This document shows positions 28,462 to 37,873 of a stretch of 64,000 nucleotides of DNA, piece after piece (position 1 is the stretch's first letter; each line of letters starts with the position of its first letter). The DNA is taken from assembly GCF_017916275.1 (NCBI RefSeq), contig NZ_JAFMST010000008.1, positions 110,025 to 174,024 of the forward strand, written 5' to 3'. The translations under genes were made by a program, and so were the position numbers. The notes below the pieces were generated by a model. The model was not told the origin of the DNA and made no database searches. It saw nothing but the letters and a program-made list of their open reading frames with translations. The DNA is from Rubellimicrobium arenae (GTDB taxonomy: Bacteria; Pseudomonadota; Alphaproteobacteria; Rhodobacterales; Rhodobacteraceae).

Positions 28462-28965
28462 ATGCACGGGCTCCTCGCCACCGTCCTGGCCATCGGGCTG
28501 GCGCTCTGGCACCTCGTTGCGCCCCAGCCCCCGGCCCCGCTCAGGGGCGAGGTGGACCGCATCCTGGTGGACAAGTCCGCCCGGACGCTTTCGCTGATCC
28601 AGGACGGGCGGACCGTCCGCCTCTACCCGATCGGGCTGGGCTTCGCGCCCGACGGCGACAAGCAGCGGCAGGGGGACGGGCGGACGCCCGAGGGCATCTT
28701 CCGCATCGACCGACGGAACGACCGGAGCCGCTTTCACCTGTCGCTCGGCCTCGACTACCCGCAGGCCGACGATATCGAACGGGCGGCCCGGGGCGGCTAC
28801 TCCCCGGGTGGCGACATCTTCATCCACGGCCAGCCCCCCGGTATCCAAGGGCGCCGGCGCCTGGCCGGCGACTGGACCGATGGATGCATCGCCGTCACCA
28901 ACGCCAACATCGAGGAAATCTGGCGCGTGACCCCGGCGGGCACCGAGGTCGAGATCGTTCCCTAG
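28462..28965 (+). CDS. L,D-transpeptidase (YkuD family)
   Basis: 167 residues: an N-terminal hydrophobic segment (LLATVLAIGLALWHLV) for export or anchoring and a YkuD domain with VDRILVDKSARTLSLI, DGRTPEGIFRID and IFIHGQPP, ending in the catalytic TDGCIAVTNANIEEIW. The Cys-containing motif reads TDGC instead of the usual SxGC. Such enzymes make 3-3 cross-links in peptidoglycan or attach proteins to it. The gene shares a CTAG stop with the convergent hypothetical gene. Confidence 0.88.
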   Translation: MHGLLATVLAIGLALWHLVAPQPPAPLRGEVDRILVDKSARTLSLIQDGRTVRLYPIGLGFAPDGDKQRQGDGRTPEGIFRIDRRNDRSRFHLSLGLDYPQADDIERAARGGYSPGGDIFIHGQPPGIQGRRRLAGDWTDGCIAVTNANIEEIWRVTPAGTEVEIVP

Positions 28966-29318
28966 AACGCGTTGGGGATCAGTGCGGCAGGGGCCGTCTC
29001 GGTGCGCTCGAAGTCGGCGGGGGGCGCATCGATGACCGGCATCTGGATCTTGAACTCGTAGACCCGCTCGCCGCTCCCCTCCTCGGGGAGGGCGACGATC
29101 AGGCAGGACGACAGGTGCCGGGGTCCGTCGTACAGGTCCACGTAGCCCCGCAAGGGCGGGGCGTCCGAGGCGGCAAGGGCGAAGCCCCCCTCCCACATCC
29201 GAAGGACGCGGTGCACCTTGCCCTGGTCGTGGATGCACAAACGGTTGGAACGCTTCATGGCGGCCGCGCGGGCGGCTTCCAGGCCAAGGCGAACAGCTTC
29301 CGGCAGGTCTTCGGTCAT
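28962..29318 (-). CDS. Hypothetical protein
   Basis: 118 residues, no membrane segment. The N-terminal helix [21 protein letters not shown] is followed by a compact beta region (VHRVLRMWEGGFALAAS, GYVDLYDGPRHLSSCLIVA, VYEFKIQMPVIDAPPADFER). I do not know the family; the layout suggests a PilZ-like small beta-barrel but without the RxxxR and DxSxxG signature. An ATG at 29342 would add 8 residues. Downstream of nothing on its strand; it is flanked by the cob operon end. Confidence 0.7.
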   Translation of the reverse strand: MTEDLPEAVRLGLEAARAAAMKRSNRLCIHDQGKVHRVLRMWEGGFALAASDAPPLRGYVDLYDGPRHLSSCLIVALPEEGSGERVYEFKIQMPVIDAPPADFERTETAPAALIPNAF

Positions 29319-29391
29319 GGAGTCGGGGCCTCCTCCCCTCAAGCGAAGAATGAAGGAAGCCCGGCTGAAATCAAGTGATTGGATGGACTAG

Positions 29392-29413
29392 CCCGGCCAG
29401 ACAGCGGGCCGGG
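29392..29413 (-). terminator. Hairpin downstream of cobM
   Basis: Perfect 7-bp stem CCCGGCC/GGCCGGG with an 8-base loop, 28 bases past the cobM stop in the direction of the cob transcript. No T run follows, so a weak or Rho-assisted terminator is the most that can be said. Confidence 0.4.
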
Positions 29414-29441
29414 TCGCGCGGGCCACGGTCCCGCCGGGCCG

Positions 29442-30224
29442 CTAGTCCGAGACGCTGGCCGACCGGGCCCGCGGGCGCAGGACATGCGGGCGCGCAGGGT
29501 CGTAAAGCGCGCTGTCCGGAAAGTCCGCCGATTCGCCCAGCGCGGGCCCCACGAGGATTAGCGCCGTGCGGGTCACCTTGGCCTCGCGCACCTTGGCGTG
29601 GATGTCGGCAAGCGTCCCGCGCAGGATCATCTGGTCCGGCCAGCCCACGCGCACGCAGATCGCCACCGGGCAGTCCTCCCCGTAGAAGGGGCCGAGGCGG
29701 CGCACGATGTCCCGCAGCGCCCGGACCCCCAGATGGATCGCCAGGGTCGCGCCCGAGGCCGCGAAGGCTTCCAGCGTCTCGCCCGGCGGCATCGCGGTGC
29801 TTTGCATCGACATGCGGGTCAGGACGATGCTTTGTGCGATGCTGGGCACGGTCAGTTCCTGCCCCAGCGCGGCGGCGGCGGCGGCATAGGCCGGCACCCC
29901 CGGCGTGATGTCGTAGGGAATTCCGTCCGTCCTCAGCCGCCGGATCTGCTCGGCGATGGCGCCATAAAGGGACGGGTCCCCGGAATGCACCCGCGCCACA
30001 TCCTGGCCCCTGGCATGGGCCTCCAGAATCAGGGCGTGCGTCTCGTCCAGCGTCAGCGGCGCGGTGTCGAGCACGAGCGCCCCCTCCGGCGCCCCCGCGA
30101 CCACCGCCTCGGGCACGAGGCTCCCGGCATAAAGGCAGACCGGGCAGGAGGCGATCAGCCGCTGCGCCTTGAGCGTCAGCAGCTCGGGGTCGCCCGGGCC
30201 CGCGCCGATGAAATGGACCGTCAT
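29442..30224 (-). CDS. cobM: Precorrin-4 C11-methyltransferase
   Basis: SAM-dependent methylation of precorrin-4 at C-11 in cobalamin ring synthesis. 260 residues with [21 protein letters not shown] at the N-terminus, [27 protein letters not shown] and [15 protein letters not shown], all characteristic of the CobM/CbiF branch. The ATG overlaps the upstream cbiG/cobJ stop (ATGA). Last gene of the minus-strand cob operon. Confidence 0.95.
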   Translation of the reverse strand: MTVHFIGAGPGDPELLTLKAQRLIASCPVCLYAGSLVPEAVVAGAPEGALVLDTAPLTLDETHALILEAHARGQDVARVHSGDPSLYGAIAEQIRRLRTDGIPYDITPGVPAYAAAAAALGQELTVPSIAQSIVLTRMSMQSTAMPPGETLEAFAASGATLAIHLGVRALRDIVRRLGPFYGEDCPVAICVRVGWPDQMILRGTLADIHAKVREAKVTRTALILVGPALGESADFPDSALYDPARPHVLRPRARSASVSD

Positions 30225-32011
30225 GCCGTCACCACCTTCCTGGCATAGCCGCGCGGCGTGTAGAGACGCGGCCCCTCGCCCCGCTGCACGATCCGGCTCT
30301 GGGACGAGCCGATGAGGACCACCGTCAGCATGTCCACCTCGTCCACCTGAAGGTCCGCGAGGCGGCGGTAGGTGATCCGCTCCTCCGGCCGTCCCAAGTT
30401 CGAGGCGAGCAGCACCGGCGTATCCGCCGGCCGGTGCTTCAGCAGGATCTCCCGCGCTTCGGCCAGCAGCGTCCGGCGCGTCCGCGAGACGGGGTTGTAG
30501 AGCGCCATCACGAAGTCCCCCTCGGCCGCTGCGCGCAGCCGCCGGAGGATGTCCTCGCGCGGGGTGAGGAGGTCTGACAGCGACACCGCGCAGAAGTCGT
30601 GGCCCAGGGGCGCCCCGGCCCGCGCCGCCGCCGCCTGCAGCGCCGAGATGCCGGGCGTGACCACCACCTCGGCCCGCCGCGCCGCATCGCTCACGCCATT
30701 CTCGCGCCGGTCGAGGAGTTCGAACACCAGCGCCGCCATCGCATAGATGCCGGCATCGCCCGAGCAGACAAGCGCCACGTTCCGCCCCTCGCCCGCGCGC
30801 TCGAGCGCGTAGCGGCATCGATCCTCCTCGCCGCCAAGGGGGAAGTCGGCGCGCGGCTTGCCCGCCGCCAGTGGCCCGAGAAGGTCGATGTAAAGCCCGT
30901 AGCCCACCAGCTCCTCGGCCTCGGCGACGAGCCGCGAGGCTTCGGGCGTCCGCCAGGCCGCCTGCCCCGGCCCGAGGCCCACGACCGACAGCCGCCCGCG
31001 TGGCCGCCCGGCCAGGGACGTGACCGGCGCCGGGGCCAGCGCGACGGCACAGGTGGCGTTGCGCGTCTTGCGCTTTGCCACGGTCAGGTGCCCGGCAGGT
31101 CCGGCCAGGGCCAGGGCCGCCCCTTCCGACACGCCATGGCAGCCTACCTCGGCAAAGACGGTGTCGGACGGCGTAGCGAGGCGGGGCGCCTCCGCCTCCA
31201 AGGCGGCGGACGTGAACAGCCGCAACGGCGCGTCCAGTTGCCGGACGAGGTCGAGGATTGCCAGTTCGTCGGCCTTGAGGTCCAGCGTCCCGATGGCGGC
31301 CACGGCCGACGGCGCGATCCCGGCCTCGTCCAGGGTCGCGCGCACGAGGTCGATCAACTCGCCGGGCGGGCAGCCGCGGGACGCGCCCACGCCCAGCACC
31401 GCCCGCTGCGGCGCAAAGTGCAGGTCCGCCCCCGGCGCCGGCGCAAGGGAGCAGTCGATCCTCACGCCATCCCCCCTCGGCAGGGGATCGAGCCAGGCGG
31501 CCTCCTCGGAGGCGTCGCCCCCGATCCGCGCGCCGGCCCCGGACAGGAGCGCCGCCATCGCCGCTCCGGCCTTCTCGGGCTCCGCGAGGCGCCATCCGTC
31601 CGGCGGGTCGTCGAGCGCGAGCCCCAGCGCCGCATCGCCCGCCGTGGTCACGGCGGCGGCGATGCCCAGGCCTTCGGCGATCTGCCGGGCCAGACGGTTG
31701 GCGCCCCGATGCCCGCCAAGCAGAGGCACCACGGCGCTCCCGTCCTCGGCCACGGCCACCAGGGGCGGCTCCGCCCGTTTGTCGGACAGGAGCGGCGCCA
31801 CGGCGCGGATCAGGATCCCGGCCGCGCAGACGCCCACCACCGGCACCCCGGCGGCAAAGAGCGTGCGCACATGCTCCAGTGTGTCGTCGAAGCTCACCTC
31901 GGCCTCGGGCACGCGCCCGGCACGTCCATGGAGGGGAACGCCCAGCAGTCCGGCCACGCGGGCCGCCACCGGAGACGGGGTCAGGGCGAGGACCGCCGGA
32001 GTCAGAGCCAT
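30221..32011 (-). CDS. cobJ: CbiG-CobJ fusion: cobalamin ring-opening protein fused to precorrin-3B C17-methyltransferase
   Basis: 596 residues. Residues 1 to about 330 are CbiG-like ([51 protein letters not shown]), a protein known from the anaerobic pathway. From about 338 the CobJ methyltransferase begins ([61 protein letters not shown]). The start lies inside the end of cobI (10-base overlap). The joining of an anaerobic-type step with the C17-methyltransferase for ring contraction is natural, since both act on the precorrin-3 stage. Confidence 0.92.
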   Translation of the reverse strand: MALTPAVLALTPSPVAARVAGLLGVPLHGRAGRVPEAEVSFDDTLEHVRTLFAAGVPVVGVCAAGILIRAVAPLLSDKRAEPPLVAVAEDGSAVVPLLGGHRGANRLARQIAEGLGIAAAVTTAGDAALGLALDDPPDGWRLAEPEKAGAAMAALLSGAGARIGGDASEEAAWLDPLPRGDGVRIDCSLAPAPGADLHFAPQRAVLGVGASRGCPPGELIDLVRATLDEAGIAPSAVAAIGTLDLKADELAILDLVRQLDAPLRLFTSAALEAEAPRLATPSDTVFAEVGCHGVSEGAALALAGPAGHLTVAKRKTRNATCAVALAPAPVTSLAGRPRGRLSVVGLGPGQAAWRTPEASRLVAEAEELVGYGLYIDLLGPLAAGKPRADFPLGGEEDRCRYALERAGEGRNVALVCSGDAGIYAMAALVFELLDRRENGVSDAARRAEVVVTPGISALQAAAARAGAPLGHDFCAVSLSDLLTPREDILRRLRAAAEGDFVMALYNPVSRTRRTLLAEAREILLKHRPADTPVLLASNLGRPEERITYRRLADLQVDEVDMLTVVLIGSSQSRIVQRGEGPRLYTPRGYARKVVTA

Positions 32012-32748
32012 GGATCGGAGTCCTTCGACACAAGGAGGAGCGAGAAGTAAGGGGCGTCGGCCGGGGCCTCGGCCAGGGGGACGACCACCTCGCCGTCCAG
32101 GGTGGCACGGGCGACGAAGACCGCGCGCCCGGTGAGCCCGAGGGCCTCGACCAATGCGCGGACCCGGGGGAAGTGGCGGCCGAGCTTGAGCACGGCCACG
32201 GTCTCGTGCGCCCCGAATCCCGCCGCGAGGGCGTCGTCCGGGAGCGTCGCGGGCAAGACCGCGATCCGGCCGTTCCGCGCGCCCAAGGGGAGGCGGGCCA
32301 GCGCGGCGGCGGCGGCCATCGAGGTGACGCCCGGGACCACCTCGGTCGCGAAGCGCGGGGCGAGGCGGGCCTGCAGGTACATGAAGGAGCCGTAGAACAT
32401 CGGGTCGCCTTCGCACAGGCAGACCACGTCGCGCCCGGCTTCCAGATGGGTGGCGATGCGCGCGGCGCCAGCGTCATAGGCTCGTTGCGCCGGCTCGCGG
32501 GCGGGGGTCATGGGAATGTCGATGGCGATCTCCTCGGCCCCGCCATGGATATGGGCCGCGGCGATGGACCGCGCGAAGGAGGGCGCGCCAGCCAGGGTCG
32601 GATAGGCCAGCACCTCGGCGTCCTCGATGAGCCGGGCCGCGCGAAGCGTCAGGAGGTCCGGGGCCCCCGGCCCCACGCCGACGCCCACGAGCCGCCCGCC
32701 GCCCTGCCCCGCGGTCCTGCGGTCGTCCTCGGTTCCAGGCTGCGTCAT
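32002..32748 (-). CDS. cobI: Precorrin-2 C20-methyltransferase
   Basis: Methylates precorrin-2 at C-20. 248 residues, SAM-methyltransferase fold with [22 protein letters not shown], the family signature [17 protein letters not shown] and [13 protein letters not shown]. The start MTQPGTEDD is fixed by an ATGA overlap with cobL. N-terminal 25 residues are a polar extension. Confidence 0.95.
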   Translation of the reverse strand: MTQPGTEDDRRTAGQGGGRLVGVGVGPGAPDLLTLRAARLIEDAEVLAYPTLAGAPSFARSIAAAHIHGGAEEIAIDIPMTPAREPAQRAYDAGAARIATHLEAGRDVVCLCEGDPMFYGSFMYLQARLAPRFATEVVPGVTSMAAAAALARLPLGARNGRIAVLPATLPDDALAAGFGAHETVAVLKLGRHFPRVRALVEALGLTGRAVFVARATLDGEVVVPLAEAPADAPYFSLLLVSKDSDPWL

Positions 32749-33938
32749 GACTTGAGAAGGCTCCATTGCATCACTTCCATCGCCGGGCGCCAGCCGGTCA
32801 GCCGCCCGACCGGCTCGGCCCGCTGCACCGAGATGCGGGCGAGGTCCCCGCCATGCTGGCGGTGAAGGGCCAGCATCACGGCCTCGGCCTCCAGCGTCAC
32901 CGCGTTCGCGACCAGCCGGCCCCAGGGCCGGAGCGCCGCCCAGGCCGTCTCGAAGGCGGCTGCGCTGAGGCCGCCGCCCAGGAACACCGCATCCGGGGCC
33001 GGCAGGCCCGACAGCGCCGCAGGAGCCTCGCCTGCGACGATCTCCAGGTCGGGAACCCCCAGCGCCAGCGCATTGGCGGCTGCCATGGCCCGACGTTCCG
33101 CCCGAGGCTCGATGCCGATGGCGCGTGCCCCCCGGGCCGCGCGCATCCATTCGATGGCAATCGATCCCGCGCCCAGGCCCACATCCCAGAGCAATGCGTC
33201 CGGCACCGGCGCCAGCCGGGCCAGCGTCACGGCCCGCACCTCGCGCTTGGTCATGGTCCCATCGGTGGCGAAGGCGTCGTCGGGCAGTCCCATGCGGGGC
33301 AGCACCCGCGCGCCCGGCCCGGCCACGCAGTCCACGGCCAGCGTGGTCAGGGGCGGCACATCCTCGACCCAGGCCGCGGCCGTGGCCTCGAGCCGCGTCT
33401 CGTCCGGCCCGCCCATGTGCGACAGCGCCGAGATCCGGCTCGCCCCATAGCCCCGGGCCACGAGAAGCGCCGCGATGTCGCGCCCCGACCCCGGGCCGTG
33501 CCCCAGCACCAGGAGCCGGGCGCCGGGCACGAGATGGGGCAGGATGCGCTCGACCGGGCGGCCATGGATGGTCAGGCACTCGACCGCGTCCATGGGCCAG
33601 CCCATCCGCGCCGCCGCAAGCTGGAAGGCCGAAGGATGCGGATGGACCCGCGCCTCGCCGGGGAAGGCCGCGACGATCTTTTCCCCGCCCGAGAACCAGA
33701 GCGGGTCGCCGGTCACGAGCACGACCACGCGCCGCCCCCGAAGATTGCGGAGCCTGTCCAGCAGGGCGTCCCAGGGCGACGGCCAGGGGATGCGCTCCCC
33801 TCCGGCCTCCGGGGTGAGCCGGTGGTGGCGGGCGCCGCCGATCAGCACCTCGGCCTCGATCACGAGGGCGCGCGCGGCGGGGGACAGGCCCGCCGTCCCC
33901 TCCTCGCCCAAGCCCACGACATGGAGCCAAGGCGTCAC
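32745..33938 (-). CDS. cobL: Precorrin-6Y C5,15-methyltransferase (decarboxylating)
   Basis: 397 residues combining CbiE (residues 1 to about 200; HVVGLGEEGTAGL, VLVTGDPLWFSGGEKI) and CbiT (about 210-397; LWDVGLGAGSIAIEWMRA SAM site, VFLGGGLS, NAVTLEAEAVMLALHRQHGG). It adds methyl groups at C-5 and C-15 and decarboxylates the acetate side chain. GTG start, selected because it overlaps the cobH stop as GTGA. Confidence 0.95.
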   Translation of the reverse strand: MTPWLHVVGLGEEGTAGLSPAARALVIEAEVLIGGARHHRLTPEAGGERIPWPSPWDALLDRLRNLRGRRVVVLVTGDPLWFSGGEKIVAAFPGEARVHPHPSAFQLAAARMGWPMDAVECLTIHGRPVERILPHLVPGARLLVLGHGPGSGRDIAALLVARGYGASRISALSHMGGPDETRLEATAAAWVEDVPPLTTLAVDCVAGPGARVLPRMGLPDDAFATDGTMTKREVRAVTLARLAPVPDALLWDVGLGAGSIAIEWMRAARGARAIGIEPRAERRAMAAANALALGVPDLEIVAGEAPAALSGLPAPDAVFLGGGLSAAAFETAWAALRPWGRLVANAVTLEAEAVMLALHRQHGGDLARISVQRAEPVGRLTGWRPAMEVMQWSLLKS

Positions 33939-34561
33939 CGAGGCTCGCCCCCGAGGGCGTTCACGGCCGCCGCCGCCATGGCCGATCCGCCGCGCCGCCC
34001 CTTGAGCGCCACGAAAGGCACGCCGCGCGGGTCGGCCGCGATTTCGGCCTTGCTTTCGGCGGCGCCGACAAAGCCCACCGGGAACGCCAGGATGAGCGCC
34101 GGCTTGGGCCAGCCCGCGTCCAGGCGGTCGAGCAGATGGAACAGCGCCGTCGGGGCGTTGCCGATGGCGATGACCGCGCCCTCGATGCGCCCTTCCCACA
34201 GCTCCACCGCCGCCGCGGACCGCGTCGTGCCAAGACGCCGCGCGAGTTCCGGGACGCCCGCCGCGTTGAGCGTGACCAGCACCTCGTTGCTGGCGGGCAA
34301 CCGGGCGCGCGTGATCCCCGCGGCCACCATCTCGCAGTCGCAGATGACCGGGGCGCCTGCGGCCAGGGCCTCGCGCCCGGCCGTGCCCGCGTCCGGCGAG
34401 AAGGCGAGCCGGTCCGCGATCTCCACCATGCCGCAGGCGTGGATCACGCGGGTGACAAGCGGCCTCAGGCTTTCGGGAAACCGATCCAGCCGCGCCTCCC
34501 GCTCCACCGTGGCGAAGCTTTCGGCATAGATCGCCGCGGGGTCCTTGAGATAGGGGCGCAT
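33935..34561 (-). CDS. cobH: Precorrin-8X methylmutase
   Basis: Moves the C-11 methyl to C-12, giving hydrogenobyrinate. 208 residues. RVIHACGMVEIAD contains the catalytic His; PVICDCEMVAAGI, GNAPTALFHLL and PVGFVGAAESK are family motifs. The start at 34561 (MRPYLKDP) is taken in preference to a TTG two codons earlier. It is 66 bp downstream of cbiX. Confidence 0.96.
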   Translation of the reverse strand: MRPYLKDPAAIYAESFATVEREARLDRFPESLRPLVTRVIHACGMVEIADRLAFSPDAGTAGREALAAGAPVICDCEMVAAGITRARLPASNEVLVTLNAAGVPELARRLGTTRSAAAVELWEGRIEGAVIAIGNAPTALFHLLDRLDAGWPKPALILAFPVGFVGAAESKAEIAADPRGVPFVALKGRRGGSAMAAAAVNALGGEPR

Positions 34562-34627
34562 GAGCAAGCCTTGTCGGGAGCGATGGCGCCCCCGAGCAGG
34601 TGTTCCGGGGTGCGCGGGTCGGGCGGT

Positions 34628-35857
34628 CTAGCGCTTCTTCAGCGTGGCCAGCGCGCTGAGCGGCCCCAGCGGGTGATCCTCGTGCGGGTAGCGCGCGTGG
34701 TGGTGATCGTGGTCATGCCCATGCGAGTGGCCGTGCGCATGGGAATGCCCGTGCCCATGGGAATGCCCCTGCGCGGGCCCATGGTCGTGCGAATGCCCCT
34801 GGGCCGGGCCATGCCAGTGCATCTGGCCGTCGCCGTGGTCATGGAAATGACCGCCCCCGGCATGCGACACATGGCCGAACGGCTCGACCGCGGCGACCTT
34901 GAGCCGGCACAGGCCGGTGCAGAAGTCGTCGCAGAGCGTGCAGTCCGCCACGTTGGAGCCGGGCGCCGAGGCACCCTGCCCTTCGACGTGGTGGTGGTGG
35001 CTTTCCTGCGGGCTGCCGACCTCGGCCTCGAAGCCCAGGACCTGCGTGCGGTATTTGCACATCTGGCAGTTGGGCGGCGGCACGCCGTCGATCTGCTCGG
35101 TCGCGCGTTCCGCGAAGGTCCGCAGCACGTCCGGGTGCAGCCCCAGGTAATCGGCCTTGATCCATTCGATGCCGGGATGCGCGGCAGCGACGCGATCGGT
35201 GAAGCCGTAGATGCGGTCCACCAGCACGCCCGAGAACAGGAAATAGGGGAACACCACGACCCGCCGGTAGCCCAGGCGCGCGACATGCGTCAGGCAGGGC
35301 TCCACGAGCGGGAAGGTGACGCCGGAATAGCCGACCTCGCACCAGCCGAGGCCCAGTCCCTCCCAGAGCATCCGGGCGACCTTGGACACGTTGGCGTTGG
35401 CGTCCGGGTCCGACGCCCCACGCCCGATCACCACGAGGCAGGTCTCGTGCAGCGGCACGGGACCGCGCTCCGCATCGGCGCGGGCCAGCGCCTCGCGCAC
35501 GCGGGCGGCGGCGGCGGCGATCATCTTGGGGTCCACGCCCAGCTCGCGCCCATAGGCCACGGGCAGGCCCGACTTGGCCGACCAGGTCGAGAGCACGGTC
35601 GGGATGTCGTTCTTGGCGTGCATCGCCGCAAACAGCATCCCCGGAACGGCCAGGATGCGCGTGGCGCCCTTGGCCCTCAGCGCCTCGAGCCCGTCACGCA
35701 GGACGGGATTGGCGAATTCCAGGTAGCCATGCTCGACCAGCCAGTCCGGCGGCAGATGGGCGGGCAGCGCGGCAGCAAGCTCCGCGAACTCGGCCACGGC
35801 GCCCGCATCGCGCGAGCCGTGGCCGCAGAGAAGGACGCCGATGCGATCGGGGCTCAC
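34628..35857 (-). CDS. cbiX: Sirohydrochlorin cobaltochelatase CbiX with Cys-rich and His-rich tail
   Basis: 409 residues. Two chelatase repeats: IGVLLCGHGSRDAG at the start, then VVIGRGASDPDANANVSKVARML and VVVFPYFLFSGVLVDRI. The C-terminal third has CQMCKYR and CTLCDDFCTGLC, cysteine patterns suited to a Fe-S cluster, and ends in a tail with repeated Gly-His, Ser-His and Asp-His dipeptides (residues about 345-385), which likely stores or hands over cobalt. The GTG start overlaps the upstream small gene as GTGA. It inserts Co(II) early in the pathway, so this cluster mixes early cobalt insertion with cob-type enzymes. Confidence 0.9.
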   Translation of the reverse strand: MSPDRIGVLLCGHGSRDAGAVAEFAELAAALPAHLPPDWLVEHGYLEFANPVLRDGLEALRAKGATRILAVPGMLFAAMHAKNDIPTVLSTWSAKSGLPVAYGRELGVDPKMIAAAAARVREALARADAERGPVPLHETCLVVIGRGASDPDANANVSKVARMLWEGLGLGWCEVGYSGVTFPLVEPCLTHVARLGYRRVVVFPYFLFSGVLVDRIYGFTDRVAAAHPGIEWIKADYLGLHPDVLRTFAERATEQIDGVPPPNCQMCKYRTQVLGFEAEVGSPQESHHHHVEGQGASAPGSNVADCTLCDDFCTGLCRLKVAAVEPFGHVSHAGGGHFHDHGDGQMHWHGPAQGHSHDHGPAQGHSHGHGHSHAHGHSHGHDHDHHHARYPHEDHPLGPLSALATLKKR

Positions 35858-36075
35858 GCGCCGGCCTCGTCGTCCTCCGCGCGCTTCAGCTTGGTGGCCT
35901 TGGGGCTGGGCGCGCGCAGTTCGGTCCAGATCAGCCAGGCCGACCCCGCGATGGCCGCGAGCAACGCCCAAGCGGCGATGTAGTGGCTGTGCCCGTCGAC
36001 GTCCGACAGGTGGCCCGGATGCGCCAGCGCGGCGGAAGGCAGCAGAAGGGCGAGAAGAAGGAGGGTCTTGCGCAT
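35854..36075 (-). CDS. Small exported/membrane protein upstream of cbiX (DUF6732-like)
   Basis: 73 residues: signal sequence (TLLLLALLLPSAALA), a short His-rich periplasmic stretch (HPGHLSDVDGHSHYI), one more hydrophobic helix (IAAWALLAAIAGSAWLIW) and a basic tail. It is GTGA-coupled to cbiX, which makes a role in metal sensing or uptake for cobalt chelation plausible, but that is inference. I recall this kind of protein being named DUF6732 in Rhodobacteraceae; not certain. Confidence 0.7.
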   Translation of the reverse strand: MRKTLLLLALLLPSAALAHPGHLSDVDGHSHYIAAWALLAAIAGSAWLIWTELRAPSPKATKLKRAEDDEAGA

Positions 36076-36377
36076 AAACAGGCTCCCGGGCCGGGTTGGG
36101 AGCGGGATGCCGGCCCCGGGGGCTGCCCCCCGTTCGACGATGCGCGCCGGGATCCCCGGTCTGGGTCGATCCCCCTCGCGCCACCTGTCCGGCCCCGCGG
36201 GGCTTCGTCCAGGCTCCCTCCTATCCTGCGCTGGCGCAGACGCAAAGGGGGAAGCGGCATCCTGCGCCCAACTGCGACATCCGCGACCGTGCTGTGCGCG
36301 GCTGCTGACCTTGCTGCGCCTTTTCCCGGCCCATGGACCGGCTAGGTCGGATCAGGAACCAGGCAGGGGAACGCGCG
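36076..36377. other. 302-bp gene-free region between the cob operon and GST gene
   Basis: Divergent promoter region. It holds several GC-rich inverted repeats (a GGGGG/CCCCC pair around 36117-36130, GCCCCGCGGGGC near 36193-36204, TGCG/CGCA near 36227-36238). I looked for a cobalamin riboswitch pointing at cbiX and found no B12 box or CCGCAACTG core. Both genes must start their transcripts here. Confidence 0.5.
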
Positions 36378-37373
36378 ATGGGCCAGCTCGAGAACGGCAG
36401 ATGGGTCGAGGCCCCGGTGGCCCGGGTCAAGGACGGCGCCTTCGACCGGCCCGACTCCGTCCTGCGCAACTGGGTGACGGCGGACGGAGCCCCGGGCCCG
36501 ACCGGCGACGGCGGCTTCGCGGCCGAGTCCGGGCGCTACCACCTGTATGTCAGCTACGCCTGCCCCTGGGCGCATCGCACCCTGATCGTGCGGGCGCTGA
36601 AGGGGCTCGAGGAGCACATCGGCGTTTCGGTGGTCCACCCGGACATGCTCCGGGACGGCTGGACCTTTTCCACCGACTTTCCGGGCGCGACAGGGGACCG
36701 GCTTCACGGCCTGCCGTTCCTGCGCGACATCTACACCAGGAGCGATCCCACCGTGACCACCAAGGTCACCGTCCCCATACTCTGGGACGCAGGGCAGGGG
36801 CGGATCGTGTCGAACGAGTCCTCCGAGATCATCCGGATGCTGACCTCGGCCTGGGACGGGATCACGGGCAACACGCTGGACCTTTGGCCCGCCGACCTGC
36901 GCGACGCCATAGAGCCGGTGAACGCCCGGATCTACGACACCCTGAACAACGGCGTCTACAAGGCGGGCTTCTCGGAGTCGCAGGCCGCCTACGAGGCCGC
37001 CGTCCTGCCCCTCTTCGAGACGCTCGACTGGCTCGAGGAGCGGCTGTCGGGGCAACGCTACCTCATGGGCGGCCGGCTGACCGAGGCCGACATCCGCCTG
37101 TTCACCACGCTGATCCGCTTCGACACGGTCTACCACGGGCACTTCAAGTGCAACCGGCGCAAGCTGATCGAGTATCCCAACCTTTGGGCCTACACGCGCG
37201 ACCTTCACCAGACCCCCGGCGTGGCGCCGACCGTGCACCTCGACCACATCGCGCGGCATTACCATTACAGCCATGACCGCATAAATCCGTTCCGGATCGT
37301 GCCGATCGGGCCGATCCTCGACCTCGACGCCCCCCATGGGCGCGAGGCGCTGGGCGGTCCCACCCCGGCCTGA
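36378..37373 (+). CDS. Glutathionyl-hydroquinone reductase (Xi-class GST)
   Basis: 331 residues, glutathione transferase fold of the YqjG/PcpF group. The nucleophilic Cys62 is in SYACPWAHR; other marks are STDFPGATGDRLHG with the Trp just before it, VTVPILWDAGQGRIVSNES, and RFDTVYHGHFKCN. Reduces glutathionyl-hydroquinones, returning glutathione. The start at 36378 (MGQLENG) is chosen over an ATG 15 codons earlier. It lies between the two cobalamin groups and has no evident link with them. Confidence 0.9.
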   Translation: MGQLENGRWVEAPVARVKDGAFDRPDSVLRNWVTADGAPGPTGDGGFAAESGRYHLYVSYACPWAHRTLIVRALKGLEEHIGVSVVHPDMLRDGWTFSTDFPGATGDRLHGLPFLRDIYTRSDPTVTTKVTVPILWDAGQGRIVSNESSEIIRMLTSAWDGITGNTLDLWPADLRDAIEPVNARIYDTLNNGVYKAGFSESQAAYEAAVLPLFETLDWLEERLSGQRYLMGGRLTEADIRLFTTLIRFDTVYHGHFKCNRRKLIEYPNLWAYTRDLHQTPGVAPTVHLDHIARHYHYSHDRINPFRIVPIGPILDLDAPHGREALGGPTPA

Positions 37374-37498
37374 GGATCGGCCTCCGGCCCCCCCTGGGCC
37401 GCAGGCCCCGGCCCGCGCGGGCGCCTTGCGGATAGGGAGGCCCTTGCCGGGCCGCGCGGAATCCGGTTCAACGCGCCCTTGTACCATTCAGGGGCATC

Positions 37499-37873
37499 AT
37501 GGCGAGCTGGATCACCATCTGCGACACCTGCAAGCGCGAGGGCTGGCCCGGCCCGGCGGAGGGCGCGGCCCCGCCCGGAGCCAGCCTGGCCGAACTGGTC
37601 GAGACGGCGGCCGAAGGGACGGCGCTTCGCACCCGGCGCACGGCCTGCCTGATGGGATGCGACCACGGCTGCAACGTCGCCGTGCAGGCGAAGGGCAAGC
37701 TCAGCTACACCCTGGGCCGCTTCGAGCCCACGGCCGAGGCGGCGGAGGCCATCGTCGCCTGGGCCCGGCTCCACGCCGAGAGCGCCTCGGGGCAGGTGCC
37801 CTACAAGCTCTGGCCCCAAGGGGTGAAGGGGCACTTCGTGACCCGCCACCCGCCGCTTCCGGAGGAGGCATGA
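37499..37873 (+). CDS. DUF1636 family metal-binding-type protein
   Basis: 124 residues with the cysteine pattern ITICDTCKREG near the start and CLMGCDHGCNVAVQ in the middle, as in thioredoxin-like ferredoxin-type DUF1636 proteins often found beside cobalamin genes. Five conserved cysteines suggest a Fe-S cluster or metal site. The stop overlaps the cobC start (ATGA), so it is the first gene of a DUF1636-cobC-cobD operon. Role in B12 synthesis or cobalt handling is inferred from context only. Confidence 0.85.
   Translation: MASWITICDTCKREGWPGPAEGAAPPGASLAELVETAAEGTALRTRRTACLMGCDHGCNVAVQAKGKLSYTLGRFEPTAEAAEAIVAWARLHAESASGQVPYKLWPQGVKGHFVTRHPPLPEEA

Noticed and set aside
28962-29318. PilZ domain protein
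   Set aside because: The general strand pattern is similar but RxxxR and (D/N)xSxxG motifs are missing.
36181-36340. Cobalamin riboswitch-like words on the plus strand (GGGGGAAGCGG, GCCCAACTGCGA, GACCTTGC)
   Set aside because: They are in a loosely similar order but lack GGTG and the CCGCAAC core and a true B12 box, and point at the glutathione transferase gene instead of the cob operon.
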